Origin: Vannielia litorea
GTDB lineage: Bacteria; Pseudomonadota; Alphaproteobacteria; Rhodobacterales; Rhodobacteraceae
Length of the DNA: 64,000 nucleotides
NCBI RefSeq assembly: GCF_900142295.1
Contig: NZ_FSRL01000001.1
Coordinates: forward strand, 3,162,001 to 3,226,000
Direction of reading: 5' to 3'
Part shown: one piece after another, positions 34,578 to 43,313 of the stretch
Position numbering within the stretch: position 1 is the stretch's first letter
How the letters are laid out: every line of letters begins with the position of its first letter
Position numbers and translations under genes: made by a program
Notes under the pieces: generated by a model
What the model was told of the DNA's origin: nothing
Database searches by the model: none
What the model saw: only the letters and a program-made list of their open reading frames with translations

Positions 34578-35546
34578 TTATCGCTTCGCTTTGCGACCCG
34601 GCTTGGCCGCCGCGAAGACCTTGAAGCGGGTGTCGCCGCCGATCTCCGCGACATCCCCGAAATGCGCCGCGAGGGCGCTCTCATAGGGCAAATGCCGGTT
34701 GGCGACCATCCAGAGATGGCCGGACGGTTTGAGCGACGCCGCGGCGGCGGCGATGAAGGACGCCCCGAGTGCCGGGTCGGCGGTGCGGGCGGGATGAAAG
34801 GGCGGGTTCATCACGACGTGGTCGACCGTTTCGGACAGGGGCCGGGTGGCGTCGCCCCAGCTGAAGGTAGCGCGGGGGTCGCTGATGTTTTCCTGCGCCG
34901 CCCGCAGCGCCGCCCATTCGGCCTCGACCAGTTCGACGGCCTCGACACCCTCGCGCTTCAGCACCTGGCCGGCCAGGTAGCCCCAGCCTGCGCCGAGATC
35001 CGCGACGCGGCCCTTGATCTGCGCGGGCAGGAGATTGCCCAGGAGGACCGACCCCGGGTCTGGCCCCTCGGCGGAGAACACCCCGGGCGCAGTGGCCCAG
35101 CCCTCGGCCGCCTGCGAGGTATCCGGCAGGCGCCAGTCGGAGAAATCGCCCGCCGTGACCGTGAACACCTTGCCATGCGCCTTGGAAAAGGCCTCGGACA
35201 CCTCGCCCTGCTTGCGGGCGGCCTTGTAGAGGCTTTCGACGCCGTCGGTCTTGGCGCCATCGACGACCACCGGGCCGCCAAGAGCCAGTGCACGGGCCAG
35301 CAGATCCCGCGCCAGTGCCTTGGCCCGGGGGACAAAGACGATGGCACCGGCAAGCTCACCCTCGGGCTCGCGCGCGACCGGGAAGCCTCGCGCCGACCAC
35401 GCGGCGTGATCGGGGTAGAAGCCGGTCACCACCTGGCAACCATCGGGCAGCCAAGCCTCGTTAGCGCTCGGTCGAAACGCCGCAACGCGGCCCTCGGGGA
35501 GCATCACCGCGCCCGCATCGAGCGCCATCTTGAGTCGGGAAGTCAT
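34578..35546 (-). CDS. Class I SAM methyltransferase, RsmC-like
   Basis: A 322-residue methyltransferase. The C-terminal half has the SAM site VADLGAGWGYLAGQVL, the acidic end of strand two (VELVEAEWAAL) and the catalytic NPPFHPARTADPALG typical of guanine N2 methylases such as RsmC (G1207 of 16S rRNA). The N-terminal half is a degenerate methylase domain, as in RsmC. It lies 18 bases downstream of clpS on the same strand. Confidence 0.85.
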   Translation of the reverse strand: MTSRLKMALDAGAVMLPEGRVAAFRPSANEAWLPDGCQVVTGFYPDHAAWSARGFPVAREPEGELAGAIVFVPRAKALARDLLARALALGGPVVVDGAKTDGVESLYKAARKQGEVSEAFSKAHGKVFTVTAGDFSDWRLPDTSQAAEGWATAPGVFSAEGPDPGSVLLGNLLPAQIKGRVADLGAGWGYLAGQVLKREGVEAVELVEAEWAALRAAQENISDPRATFSWGDATRPLSETVDHVVMNPPFHPARTADPALGASFIAAAAASLKPSGHLWMVANRHLPYESALAAHFGDVAEIGGDTRFKVFAAAKPGRKAKR

Positions 35547-35564
35547 CGGAGCGAGGGCTGCGCC

Positions 35565-35909
35565 CTATTCCTTTTCCATCGTGCATTGCAGCGGGTGCTG
35601 GTGCCGCCGTGCGAAATCCATGACCTGCGCCACCTTGGTCTCGGCCACCTCATGCGAAAACACGCCAACCACGGCAAGGCCCTTCTTGTGCACGGCCAGC
35701 ATGATCTCGAAGGCCTGTGCGTGCGTCATGTTGAAGAACCGCTCCAACACGTGCACTACGAACTCCATTGGCGTGTAGTCGTCATTGAGCAGAAGCACCT
35801 TGTACATCGGGGGCTTCTTGGTTTTCGGGCGGGTCTTGAGCGCAATCGCCGGATCGCCGCCGACGGCGTCGTCGCCTTTGTCCGACATGGTGATGGGCTC
35901 AAGGCGCAT
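35565..35909 (-). CDS. clpS: ATP-dependent Clp protease adaptor ClpS
   Basis: A protein of about 114 residues that delivers N-degron substrates to ClpAP. Signature segments are [54 protein letters not shown] and a final LQCTMEKE. The chosen ATG at 35909 has a GGAG element; an ATG seven codons later (35888) is the alternative start. The disordered N terminus agrees with known ClpS. It diverges from the HAD phosphatase gene. Confidence 0.93.
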   Translation of the reverse strand: MRLEPITMSDKGDDAVGGDPAIALKTRPKTKKPPMYKVLLLNDDYTPMEFVVHVLERFFNMTHAQAFEIMLAVHKKGLAVVGVFSHEVAETKVAQVMDFARRHQHPLQCTMEKE

Positions 35910-36014
35910 GGCGCTCCGGTATCTCTGGCTCTGTCTGGTGCAAGGGGTGTCGGGGCCGTTATATATGGCAGGTGCCCGGCCTGAAAAGGGTACGAACGGC
36001 GAGAAACACGCAAA

Positions 36015-36722
36015 ATGCCCGCGAATCGCACCCCATCCCTTCGGATCATCGGCTTCGATGCGGACGATACGCTGTGGCACAACGAGCGCTTCTTCCAGAT
36101 GACGCAGGAGAGATTCGCCGCGCTGCTCGCCGATTTCGCGGAGCCCGAGCACCTGGATGCGCGCCTGCTGGAAGCCGAGACGCGGAACATCGGGCATTAT
36201 GGCTTTGGCATCAAGGGTTTCATGCTCTCCATGGTGGAGACCGCGATCGAAGTGACCGACGGCAAGGTGCCCGGCCATGTGATTGGCCAGATCCTCGCTG
36301 CCGGACAGGAGATGCTGTCTCATCCGATAGAGTTGCTCCCGCACGCGCGCGAGTCGGTTGAGGCGCTGGCCGGGCGTTACCAGATTGCGCTGATCACGAA
36401 GGGTGACCTGCTGGACCAGGAGCGCAAGCTGGCGCAATCGGGCCTTGGCGAGCTTTTCGATACGGTCGAGATCGTGAGCCGCAAGGAGCCCGCCACCTAC
36501 GCCCGCATCTTCGACGGGCACGCCCCCGGCGAGGCGATGATGGTGGGAAACTCCATGAAGTCCGATGTCATCCCCGCGCTGGAGGTTGGCGCGTGGGGCA
36601 TATTCGTGCCGCACGACCTTGCTTGGGCGCTCGAGCACGCCGACCCGCCCGAAGTGCAAACCCGCTTCCGCGAAATTGCAGACTTGGGCGAACTTCCGGC
36701 ATTGGTTGCGGAGATCGGTTAG
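36015..36722 (+). CDS. HAD-family hydrolase
   Basis: A 235-residue HAD superfamily hydrolase. Motif I is [17 protein letters not shown] with the catalytic aspartates, motif II lies in [16 protein letters not shown], and motif IV in [27 protein letters not shown]. The cap is of the alpha-helical type. The substrate is not evident; relatives act on small sugar or nucleotide phosphates. It is divergent from clpS, with no strong ribosome-binding site in front of the ATG. Confidence 0.85.
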   Translation: MPANRTPSLRIIGFDADDTLWHNERFFQMTQERFAALLADFAEPEHLDARLLEAETRNIGHYGFGIKGFMLSMVETAIEVTDGKVPGHVIGQILAAGQEMLSHPIELLPHARESVEALAGRYQIALITKGDLLDQERKLAQSGLGELFDTVEIVSRKEPATYARIFDGHAPGEAMMVGNSMKSDVIPALEVGAWGIFVPHDLAWALEHADPPEVQTRFREIADLGELPALVAEIG

Positions 36723-36793
36723 ACATGTAGCGGAAGCTGGCGCCGGTCCACGCTAGATGTTGCGCATGTGGCTTGGCTGCAACCTTAAAAAAC

Positions 36794-36823
36794 CACGAAA
36801 ATGCCCTGTTTTCGCACGAAAAT
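36794..36823. promoter_or_regulatory. CACGAAAAT direct repeats upstream of the DD-carboxypeptidase gene
   Basis: The 9-mer CACGAAAAT occurs at 36794-36802 and 36815-36823, 21 bp apart (two helical turns), with an inverted TTTTCG between them. It lies about 85-115 bases before the GTG start at 36908. A dimeric regulator could bind here; none is identified. Confidence 0.35.
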
Positions 36824-36907
36824 TCCTGTGCTAGCGTGGTATCAAATCAATACAAAAATAGCTGACCGGAAAAATCCGGCAGCCTGAGGCAGTAAAAGGC
36901 AAGTGAC

Positions 36908-38719
36908 GTGAGCACGCTCTCCCAAAGAGGCCGTCTTGGCCTTCTCATCGGACTTATTCTCATCACGTTGTTCGGCATCTCGCTGCGCGCCAATGCGGCG
37001 CCCTATGCGGCCATGGTGATCGACGCGCGAACTGGCGAGGTGCTGCATGCGCGGAACGCCGACACCCGGCTGCACCCCGCCTCGCTCACCAAGATGATGA
37101 CCCTCTACGTGGCCTTCCAGGCGGTCGAGCACGGCGAATTGACCCTCGACACGCCGATCCTGATCTCGCAGAAGGCCGCCGCCGAACCGCCCTCGAAGAT
37201 CGGGCTGAAGGCGGGCCAGAAGGTGGCCCTGCGCTACCTGATCCGCGCCGCCGCCGTGAAGTCGGCCAACGACGCCGCCACGGCCATTGGCGAAGGTGTA
37301 TCGGGGTCGGAAGCGGCCTTTGCCCGTCGGATGACCCGGACCGCGCAGGCCCTCGGGATGTCGCGCACCACGTTCAAGAACGCTCATGGCCTGACCGAAG
37401 AGGGCCATCTGTCGACCGCGGCCGACATGACCACGCTCGGGCGTCACCTGTTTTACGACTACCCGGAGTACTACAACCTGTTCTCCCGTCTCTCGACCGA
37501 GACCATGGGCAAGACGATTGCCAACACCAACCGCCGCCTGTTGTCGGCCTACAAGGGCGCGGACGGGATCAAGACGGGCTACACCCGCGCTGCCGGGTTC
37601 AACCTTGTGGCCTCCGCAGAGCGGGACGGTGAGCGCATCATCGCCACGGTCTTCGGCGGTCGCAGCTCCGCGTCGCGGAACGAGAAGGTCGCCGAACTGC
37701 TCGACCTGGGGTTCCGCCGTGCGCCAAGCCGGGTGGCCGTGCGAAAGCCGGGCAAGCCGGCCTACACGCGCGATGACACCGGCCCGGTCGCCCCGGCACA
37801 GCCCGACCTTGTGGCAGTGCTGGAAGCACCCACACCCGCACCCCAGGGGGGTGATGGCGTGTACAAGGGCAAGACGATCCGAGTCAGCGGCACGGTGATG
37901 AAGTCGATCCGTCCGCGCAATCGCCCCGGTGCCGAACCGGTCGCGCCGACGGTGGAAGTCTCGGAAGAACTGCTGCTTGCCGCCCTGTCTGAAGACATTG
38001 ACGCCGCCGTTGCCGCCGTCACGGCCGAAGTGGCGGAGGCGCAGGACGCCGGGGAGGCCGCCAAGCTGGCCAGTGCCGCCCCTGCGACCGAACTCGAGAA
38101 CGAGGAGCAGGTGGCAGAGGCACTGGCAGAGCTGAAGGGCGAACCCGAGAAGGCCGATGTGGCGCCCGAGCAGGTGGTGCTGGCCGCGATCAGCCCTGCC
38201 GCACGGCCCGAGCCCGAGCCGGGTGACGTGCCCGGCAGCGCGGGCGATCTGGAAATGGCCGTGACCGAGGAGCCAGGCGCCTTCACGGCCGCGGGTGGCC
38301 CGGCGCTGGCAACCGCGCTTCTGCCCAAGCCGCGCCCCGAGCGCGCGCTTCCGGCGGCGGAAGGCGTTCAGCTGGCCTCTGCCGAGGCCGCGCCGGCGAT
38401 CCTTCCGGCAGCCGTTGCGCCGGCTCGCACCCAGCCCGAGGAGCCGGTGGTCATCACCCGGGCCTCCACGTCGGGCGGCAAGCTCTGGGCGATCTCGCTT
38501 GGCAAGTACCCCTCGCGCTTTGCCGCCGAGAAGGAACTGCTGAAGACCGCGCTGAAGGAGATGGAAACGCTCGACGGCTCCCTGCGCAAGGTGAACAACC
38601 GCAAGGGCGGGTTCGAAGCGATCTTCGTCGGCCTCTCCGCCGAGCAGGCCAGGCTCGCCTGCGCCCGGCTCGAGGCACGGGGCACCGCCTGCACCGCGCT
38701 GGAGCCCGGCCAGGGCTGA
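36908..38719 (+). CDS. D-alanyl-D-alanine carboxypeptidase with C-terminal SPOR domain
   Basis: A 603-residue periplasmic, low-molecular-mass-type PBP that trims pentapeptides in peptidoglycan. Signal segment residues 9-30; catalytic motifs SLTKMM (SxxK), VKSAND (SxN) and DGIKTGYTRAAG (KTG). Residues about 290-520 form a long Ala/Glu/Pro-rich, low-complexity linker. The last 80 residues (KLWAISLGKYPSRFAAEKEL to RLEARGTACTALEPG) look like a SPOR domain, which binds denuded glycan at the septum. Translation starts at GTG. The combination points to a division-site carboxypeptidase. Confidence 0.88.
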   Translation: MSTLSQRGRLGLLIGLILITLFGISLRANAAPYAAMVIDARTGEVLHARNADTRLHPASLTKMMTLYVAFQAVEHGELTLDTPILISQKAAAEPPSKIGLKAGQKVALRYLIRAAAVKSANDAATAIGEGVSGSEAAFARRMTRTAQALGMSRTTFKNAHGLTEEGHLSTAADMTTLGRHLFYDYPEYYNLFSRLSTETMGKTIANTNRRLLSAYKGADGIKTGYTRAAGFNLVASAERDGERIIATVFGGRSSASRNEKVAELLDLGFRRAPSRVAVRKPGKPAYTRDDTGPVAPAQPDLVAVLEAPTPAPQGGDGVYKGKTIRVSGTVMKSIRPRNRPGAEPVAPTVEVSEELLLAALSEDIDAAVAAVTAEVAEAQDAGEAAKLASAAPATELENEEQVAEALAELKGEPEKADVAPEQVVLAAISPAARPEPEPGDVPGSAGDLEMAVTEEPGAFTAAGGPALATALLPKPRPERALPAAEGVQLASAEAAPAILPAAVAPARTQPEEPVVITRASTSGGKLWAISLGKYPSRFAAEKELLKTALKEMETLDGSLRKVNNRKGGFEAIFVGLSAEQARLACARLEARGTACTALEPGQG

Positions 38720-38742
38720 GCCACACAGATATAACGAGGGAC

Positions 38743-38770
38743 GCGCCCGGTGGAGAGATCCGCCGGGCGC
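38743..38770. terminator. Hairpin between the carboxypeptidase and ccoS genes
   Basis: GCGCCCGG (38743-38750) and CCGGGCGC (38763-38770) form an 8-bp stem with a 12-base loop between the two convergent genes. T tracts are lacking, so it is a weak bidirectional candidate. Confidence 0.35.
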
Positions 38771-38794
38771 AACAATTTCTGGCGACCGGACCCG

Positions 38795-38953
38795 TCAGGG
38801 GCGGGGCTTGTCATCCCATTCGTCGGAGAGGATGCGCTGGCTGTCGCCCTCCGGATCCTCGAACTGCCGGCTCTTCACCGCCCACCAGAACGCGCCGAGG
38901 CCGAGGCCGCCGAGGGCCAGAGAGATCGGGATGAGGTAGACGAGAATGTCCAT
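38795..38953 (-). CDS. ccoS: Cbb3 oxidase maturation protein CcoS
   Basis: A 52-residue small membrane protein beginning MDILVYLIPISLALGGLG with the typical AFWWAVKSRQFEDPEGDS and ILSDEWDD ending. CcoS is needed to insert haem and copper cofactors into the cbb3 oxidase subunit CcoN. Its ATG overlaps the ccoI stop codon, as expected for a ccoGHIS operon read right to left. Confidence 0.93.
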   Translation of the reverse strand: MDILVYLIPISLALGGLGLGAFWWAVKSRQFEDPEGDSQRILSDEWDDKPRP

Positions 38954-41136
38954 CAGCGAAGCCTGAGTGCGTTGAGTGACACGGTAATGGAGCTGGTCGA
39001 CATGGCAAGGGCCGCAACGAGGGGCGTGGCCATGCCGGCTACGGCGAGCGGCACGGCGATGATGTTGTAGGCGGTGGCGATCCTGAAGTTCTCGCGGATG
39101 CGACGCACCGCCTTGCGGGACAGGGTCACCGCCTCGGCCACGGGCGCCATGCTCTCGCCCAGCAGGACGATGTCGGAAGCCACGCGGGCCGCGTCGAGCG
39201 CGGTGGCCGGGCTGATGGAGGCATGGGCCGCGGCAAGGGCCGCGGTATCATTGAGCCCGTCTCCGACCATCAGCACCCGCGCGCCCTGTGCCTGCAGGTC
39301 CTGGATGTGGGCAACCTTCTCGGCTGGCAACACGGCTGCGCGGAAGGTCTCGATCTCCAGAGCCGCGGCAAAGCGGGCCACGGCGGCAGGGGCATCGCCC
39401 GAGAGCAGTTGGACGGTGCAGCCGGCGGCCTTGAGTGCCGCGACGGCCTCCGCCGCACCGGGGCGCAGCCTGTCGGCGAAGGTGAAGGCGACGGGGGCCG
39501 CCCCCTCCAGCGCGAGCCATGTGGCGGTGTCTTCGGCCGGTTCGGCCCCCACCCATTCCGCCCGTCCGAGACGAACCCGAACGCCACCCGCCATTGCCTC
39601 GGTGCCGTAGCCCGGCACCTCTCTCACCTCGGTGACAGGCATCGGCAGAACGCCCTCGGCCCGCAAGGCACGGGACAGCACGACCGCGAGCGGGTGCGAG
39701 GAGCCCATGGCGAGGGAGAGCGCGGCCTGCTTGGTTTCGGTCGGGATCGCGCCGAGGTTCAGCGGCTCGGGCATGCCCATGGTGAGCGTGCCGGTCTTGT
39801 CGAACACCACATGGGTGACCTCCGCCAGACGCTCCAGCGCGGTGCCGTCCTTGATGAGCAGCCCCTTGCGAAACAACTTGCCGGAGGCGGCTGTCACCAC
39901 GGCGGGCACGGCGAGGCCGAGCGCGCAGGGGCAGGTGATGATGAGCACGGCGGCGGCGATGTTGAGGGCGACGCGAGCATCCATCGTGCCGAGATACCAG
40001 CCGATGCCGGCAAGGGCCGAGAGGATGTGCACGCCGGGTGCATAAAGCCCCGCGGCCCGGTCGGCGAGCGAGGTGTAGCGGTTCCTGGCGCTCTCGGCGA
40101 CGGCGACGAGATCGGCCATGCGATGCAGCGAGCTGTCCTTGCCTGCGGCCGTCACCCGAACGGTCAGAGGGCCGGTGAGGTTGACCTCACCTGCGCTGAC
40201 CGCCTGCCCCACGGCCGCCGGGACCGGGCGGGTTTCGCCGGTCAGCAGGGCGCGATCGAGTTCGGAAGCACCCTCGACGATCACGCCATCCACCGGCATG
40301 CGCCCTCCCGGGCGGACCAGGACGAGGTCGCCTGCAACGAGGCTGCCGACATTCACGGTTTCCTCGACGCCGTCGATGAGACGCACCGCACGGGGCACCT
40401 CCAGTGCTGCGAGCTCTTCGGCGGCGGAGCGGGCCATGGCGCGGGTGCGGTAATCGAGGTAGCGACCCGCGAGAAGGAAGAAGGTGAGCGAGAGCGCCGC
40501 GTCGAAATAGGCATGGGCGCCGGAGTGGATGGTCTCATAAAGCGATGTGCCCAACGCGAGAAGGATCGCCAGGGTGATCGGCACATCCATGTTGAGCCGG
40601 CCTGCCTTGAGCGCCACGGCTGCCGAAGCAAAGAACGGGCGGGCCGAAAAGGCGACCGTGGGGAAGGCGATGGCCGCGCTGATCCAGTGGAACAGGTCAC
40701 GTGTCGGACCCTCTGCCCCCGACCAGACGGCGACCGAGAGCAGCATCACGTTCATCATGGCGAAGCCCGCCACGGCGAGGCGCATGAGCAGGTCGCGCCC
40801 TGCCCTGTCTGCCTCGGTGCTCGAGAGCAGGCCCACGTCCAGCTCCTGCGCCTTGAAGCCCGCTGCCGTCAGCGCGGCCACCAGTGCGCCCGGCTCGATC
40901 TGCTCTTCCGCTTCGACGGTCGCGCGCTTCAGGGTGAGATTGACCCGCGCGGAGGCAACGCCGGGCTGCGCCGCCAGCACCCGCTCGACGCCCGTGATAC
41001 AGGCGGCACAGTGGATCTCGGGCAGGGAAAGCAGCACCTCCTTCTCGGCCGCGCCGCCCGCGATCTCGCCGACGGCGGGGAGGGCCACGCAGGCCGGACA
41101 GGCCGCGAGGCCGCCGCGTTCCAGGGTGCCGTCCAT
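38953..41136 (-). CDS. ccoI: Copper-transporting P-type ATPase CcoI
   Basis: A 727-residue P1B-type ATPase that supplies copper for cbb3 oxidase assembly. Features in order: an N-terminal CPAC motif, a heavy-metal-associated domain with HCAACITGVERVL, eight membrane helices with the CPC metal site (LIITCPCALGLAVPAV), the phosphorylation site VFDKTGTLTMG and the hinge MVGDGLNDTAALAAAH. It is flanked by ccoH and ccoS without gaps, which separates it from CopA-type detoxification pumps. Confidence 0.95.
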   Translation of the reverse strand: MDGTLERGGLAACPACVALPAVGEIAGGAAEKEVLLSLPEIHCAACITGVERVLAAQPGVASARVNLTLKRATVEAEEQIEPGALVAALTAAGFKAQELDVGLLSSTEADRAGRDLLMRLAVAGFAMMNVMLLSVAVWSGAEGPTRDLFHWISAAIAFPTVAFSARPFFASAAVALKAGRLNMDVPITLAILLALGTSLYETIHSGAHAYFDAALSLTFFLLAGRYLDYRTRAMARSAAEELAALEVPRAVRLIDGVEETVNVGSLVAGDLVLVRPGGRMPVDGVIVEGASELDRALLTGETRPVPAAVGQAVSAGEVNLTGPLTVRVTAAGKDSSLHRMADLVAVAESARNRYTSLADRAAGLYAPGVHILSALAGIGWYLGTMDARVALNIAAAVLIITCPCALGLAVPAVVTAASGKLFRKGLLIKDGTALERLAEVTHVVFDKTGTLTMGMPEPLNLGAIPTETKQAALSLAMGSSHPLAVVLSRALRAEGVLPMPVTEVREVPGYGTEAMAGGVRVRLGRAEWVGAEPAEDTATWLALEGAAPVAFTFADRLRPGAAEAVAALKAAGCTVQLLSGDAPAAVARFAAALEIETFRAAVLPAEKVAHIQDLQAQGARVLMVGDGLNDTAALAAAHASISPATALDAARVASDIVLLGESMAPVAEAVTLSRKAVRRIRENFRIATAYNIIAVPLAVAGMATPLVAALAMSTSSITVSLNALRLR

Positions 41137-41137
41137 G

Positions 41138-41590
41138 TCAGCCCTTCACGGTGAGAATCAGGCGCTGTTCGAAAGGGGTGCCGTCAGCGGCCTGCGCCCT
41201 GACCCGCAGCTCCCAGCGGCCCCGGGCCAGCTCGACCGGCGCCACGAACCGCCCGCCCTCGTAGGCGAACTCCGGCTGCATGTCGTGCCGCCGCTCGGTT
41301 GTGCGCCCGACCATGGCGGCAAAGCCATCGACCTGCAGCGGCTGGCCCTCGGGCCCGGTCACGGCAATCTCGAGCTGCCCCGCCGCGTAACGGGGCGTCA
41401 CCTTCCAGCCGAGCGCTTCCTGCGCGGCGCGCCTGGTGTCGAACTGCTGGCTGGCGACATAGGAGTTTTTGACCTCGAGGCCCGGAAAGGTGCTCACGGC
41501 CTTGTAGGCCATGACCAGATTGACCCCGATGATGATGGCAAAGGCCCCTGCGGTGACCGCAAAGACCTGCCTTCCCGTGATCTCGCCCAT
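41138..41590 (-). CDS. ccoH: Cbb3 oxidase assembly protein CcoH (FixH)
   Basis: A 150-residue protein with one N-terminal membrane helix (VFAVTAGAFAIIIGVNLVMAY) and a periplasmic FixH domain containing GWKVTPRYAAGQLEIAVTG and ARGRWELRVRAQAADG. CcoH interacts with CcoP/CcoN during assembly. It starts two bases after the ccoG stop and ends just before ccoI. Confidence 0.93.
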   Translation of the reverse strand: MGEITGRQVFAVTAGAFAIIIGVNLVMAYKAVSTFPGLEVKNSYVASQQFDTRRAAQEALGWKVTPRYAAGQLEIAVTGPEGQPLQVDGFAAMVGRTTERRHDMQPEFAYEGGRFVAPVELARGRWELRVRAQAADGTPFEQRLILTVKG

Positions 41591-41592
41591 CG

Positions 41593-43020
41593 TCAGTTTC
41601 CCTTTCCGTTGAAGGTGCTGTCCTTGTGTACACGATCTCCGCTGCTGAGGTCTTCCACCCAGAAGCGAAACTCCGTCAGGTCGCCTTCGGCAGCGGCGGA
41701 TCCTGCGGGGGCCAGCACATGGACCCGTTGCAGCATGGTTTCGTCCGCCGGCACCATGACCGATCCGTAGGGGGTGCCCTCGATGCTCACCCGCAGGGTC
41801 GGATCGCCGGTCAGCGCGATGCCGAAGCGGCGGTCTTCGCCGTGCTTGTTGCGCAGGCGAAGCTCGTAGGTATTGCGGATAGTGCCGTCAGACATGGTCA
41901 CGAAGACCGGGTTGCGCACCGGCGCGACGGTCACGCTGATGTCTTCTCGGATGAAGAGTGCCACGACGAGGCCGATGCCCACCAGAGACCAGAGCGCGGT
42001 GTAGAGCATGGTGCGCGGCCGGAAGATGTGGTGCCGCCACACGCTCCGGGGCTTGTTGCCGGTGGTCTCCCACTCCTGGTCGGAGATCGCCAGGTAGGCC
42101 ACCAGCGCGCGATCGCGGCCGAGCTTGTCCATCACCTCGTCGCAGGCGTCGATGCAGAGGCCGCAGGTGATGCACTCCATCTGCTGGCCGTTGCGGATGT
42201 CGATCCCCATCGGGCAGACGTTGACGCAGGCCATGCAGTCGATGCAGTCGCCGGCGCTTGCGTCGCGCGCCTTGCCGCGCGGCTCGCCGCGCCAGTCGCG
42301 GTAACCGATGGTCAGCGTGTTCTCATCCATCATCGCGCCCTGGATGCGCGGCCAGGGGCACATGTAGATGCAGACCTGCTCGCGCATGAAGCCGCCGAAG
42401 ACGAAGGTTGTGGCGGTCAGCACGGCAATGGTGGTGTAGGCCACCGGATGGGCGTTGAGGGTGACAAGGTCGCGCAGCAGCGTGGGCGCATCGGTGAAGT
42501 AGAACACCCAGGCCCCGCCGGTGGCCACGGCGATCAGGAGCCAGGCCGCCCATTTGGTCACGCGCAGGCGGGCCTTGGTGAAATCGAGCTTCTTCTGCCG
42601 GTGCAGGCGCAGGCGGGCGTTGCGGTCGCCCTCGATCCAGCGCTCGACGAGGATGTAGAGATCGGTCCAGACCGTCTGCGGGCAGGCGTAGCCGCACCAG
42701 ACCCGGCCCAGCGCGGAGGTGAAGAGAAAGAGGCCGAGGCCGGCCATGATGAGCAGGCCCGCAATGAAGTAGAACTCGTGCGGCCAGATCTCGATCCAGA
42801 AGAAGAAGAAGCGGCGGTTCGCCAGGTCCACCAGCACCGCCTGGTCGGGCAGGTTGGGGCCCCGGTCCCAGCGGATCCACGGCGTGACGTAGTAGATGCC
42901 GAGGGTCACGATCATGATGACCCATTTCAGGTTGCGGAAATTGCCCTTTACCCGACGCGGGAAGATCGGCTCCCGCGCGGCGTAGAGGCTGTTTGGTTCC
43001 TGCGGCTCGACAGTGCTCAC
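41593..43020 (-). CDS. ccoG: Cbb3 accessory ferredoxin-like protein CcoG (RdxA/FixG)
   Basis: A 475-residue membrane protein with about five helices and a cytoplasmic bis-[4Fe-4S] domain: CIDCMACVNVCPMGIDIRNG and ECITCGLCIDACDEVM. It is thought to reduce Cu(II) during oxidase copper insertion. The C-terminal third is a periplasmic FixG domain. It is the first gene of the ccoGHIS operon. An FNR box lies 64 bases upstream of its start. Confidence 0.95.
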   Translation of the reverse strand: MSTVEPQEPNSLYAAREPIFPRRVKGNFRNLKWVIMIVTLGIYYVTPWIRWDRGPNLPDQAVLVDLANRRFFFFWIEIWPHEFYFIAGLLIMAGLGLFLFTSALGRVWCGYACPQTVWTDLYILVERWIEGDRNARLRLHRQKKLDFTKARLRVTKWAAWLLIAVATGGAWVFYFTDAPTLLRDLVTLNAHPVAYTTIAVLTATTFVFGGFMREQVCIYMCPWPRIQGAMMDENTLTIGYRDWRGEPRGKARDASAGDCIDCMACVNVCPMGIDIRNGQQMECITCGLCIDACDEVMDKLGRDRALVAYLAISDQEWETTGNKPRSVWRHHIFRPRTMLYTALWSLVGIGLVVALFIREDISVTVAPVRNPVFVTMSDGTIRNTYELRLRNKHGEDRRFGIALTGDPTLRVSIEGTPYGSVMVPADETMLQRVHVLAPAGSAAAEGDLTEFRFWVEDLSSGDRVHKDSTFNGKGN

Positions 43021-43083
43021 GACTCACGCCCTTTCACGCAATATATCTCGCATCGTGAATGTCACGCTGCCAAGTGGACAGCC

Positions 43084-43097
43084 TTGACCTGAATCAA
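43084..43097. promoter_or_regulatory. FNR box upstream of ccoG
   Basis: TTGACCTGAATCAA matches the TTGAT-N4-ATCAA FNR consensus in nine of ten specified positions. It is 64 bases before the ccoG start codon, suitable for activation of ccoGHIS by the FnrL encoded at 49812. Confidence 0.85.
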
Positions 43098-43155
43098 AAG
43101 TTGACTCTTCGTTGCGAGTTTTCGCGCTGGGTTGTGGGGAGGGCAGATGCACTTC

Positions 43156-43205
43156 GGCCCCGACCCTTCCAAGGAAACGCGCGAACAGGAAGGAGGGCCG
43201 GGGCC
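43156..43205. repeat. Long inverted repeat between ccoG and the LysR gene
   Basis: GGCCCCGACCCTTCC (43156-43170) pairs with GGAAGGAGGGCCGGGGCC (43188-43205) as a stem of about 15 bp with small bulges and a 17-base loop. It lies between two FNR boxes. It may terminate the lysR transcript or be part of a leader RNA. No T tract follows on either strand. Confidence 0.5.
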
Positions 43206-43271
43206 TATCCGGTCGAGCCGGAAGTGCGGAACCTTGGCGGAAGGGAGGGTGCCTTGGCTCGCTATGTATCT

Positions 43272-43313
43272 CTTGTAGGCCCGCGACGACTCACCTGCCT
43301 TGATCTGGGTCAA
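43272..43313 (-). promoter_or_regulatory. FNR box with leftward -10 element
   Basis: TTGATCTGGGTCAA at 43300-43313 is a strong FNR site overlapping the lysR stop codon. On the minus strand, 22 bases beyond the box comes TACAAG (43277-43272), the position expected for the -10 of a class II FNR promoter. A transcript would begin near 43265 and run left, about 245 bases ahead of ccoG. Confidence 0.6.
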
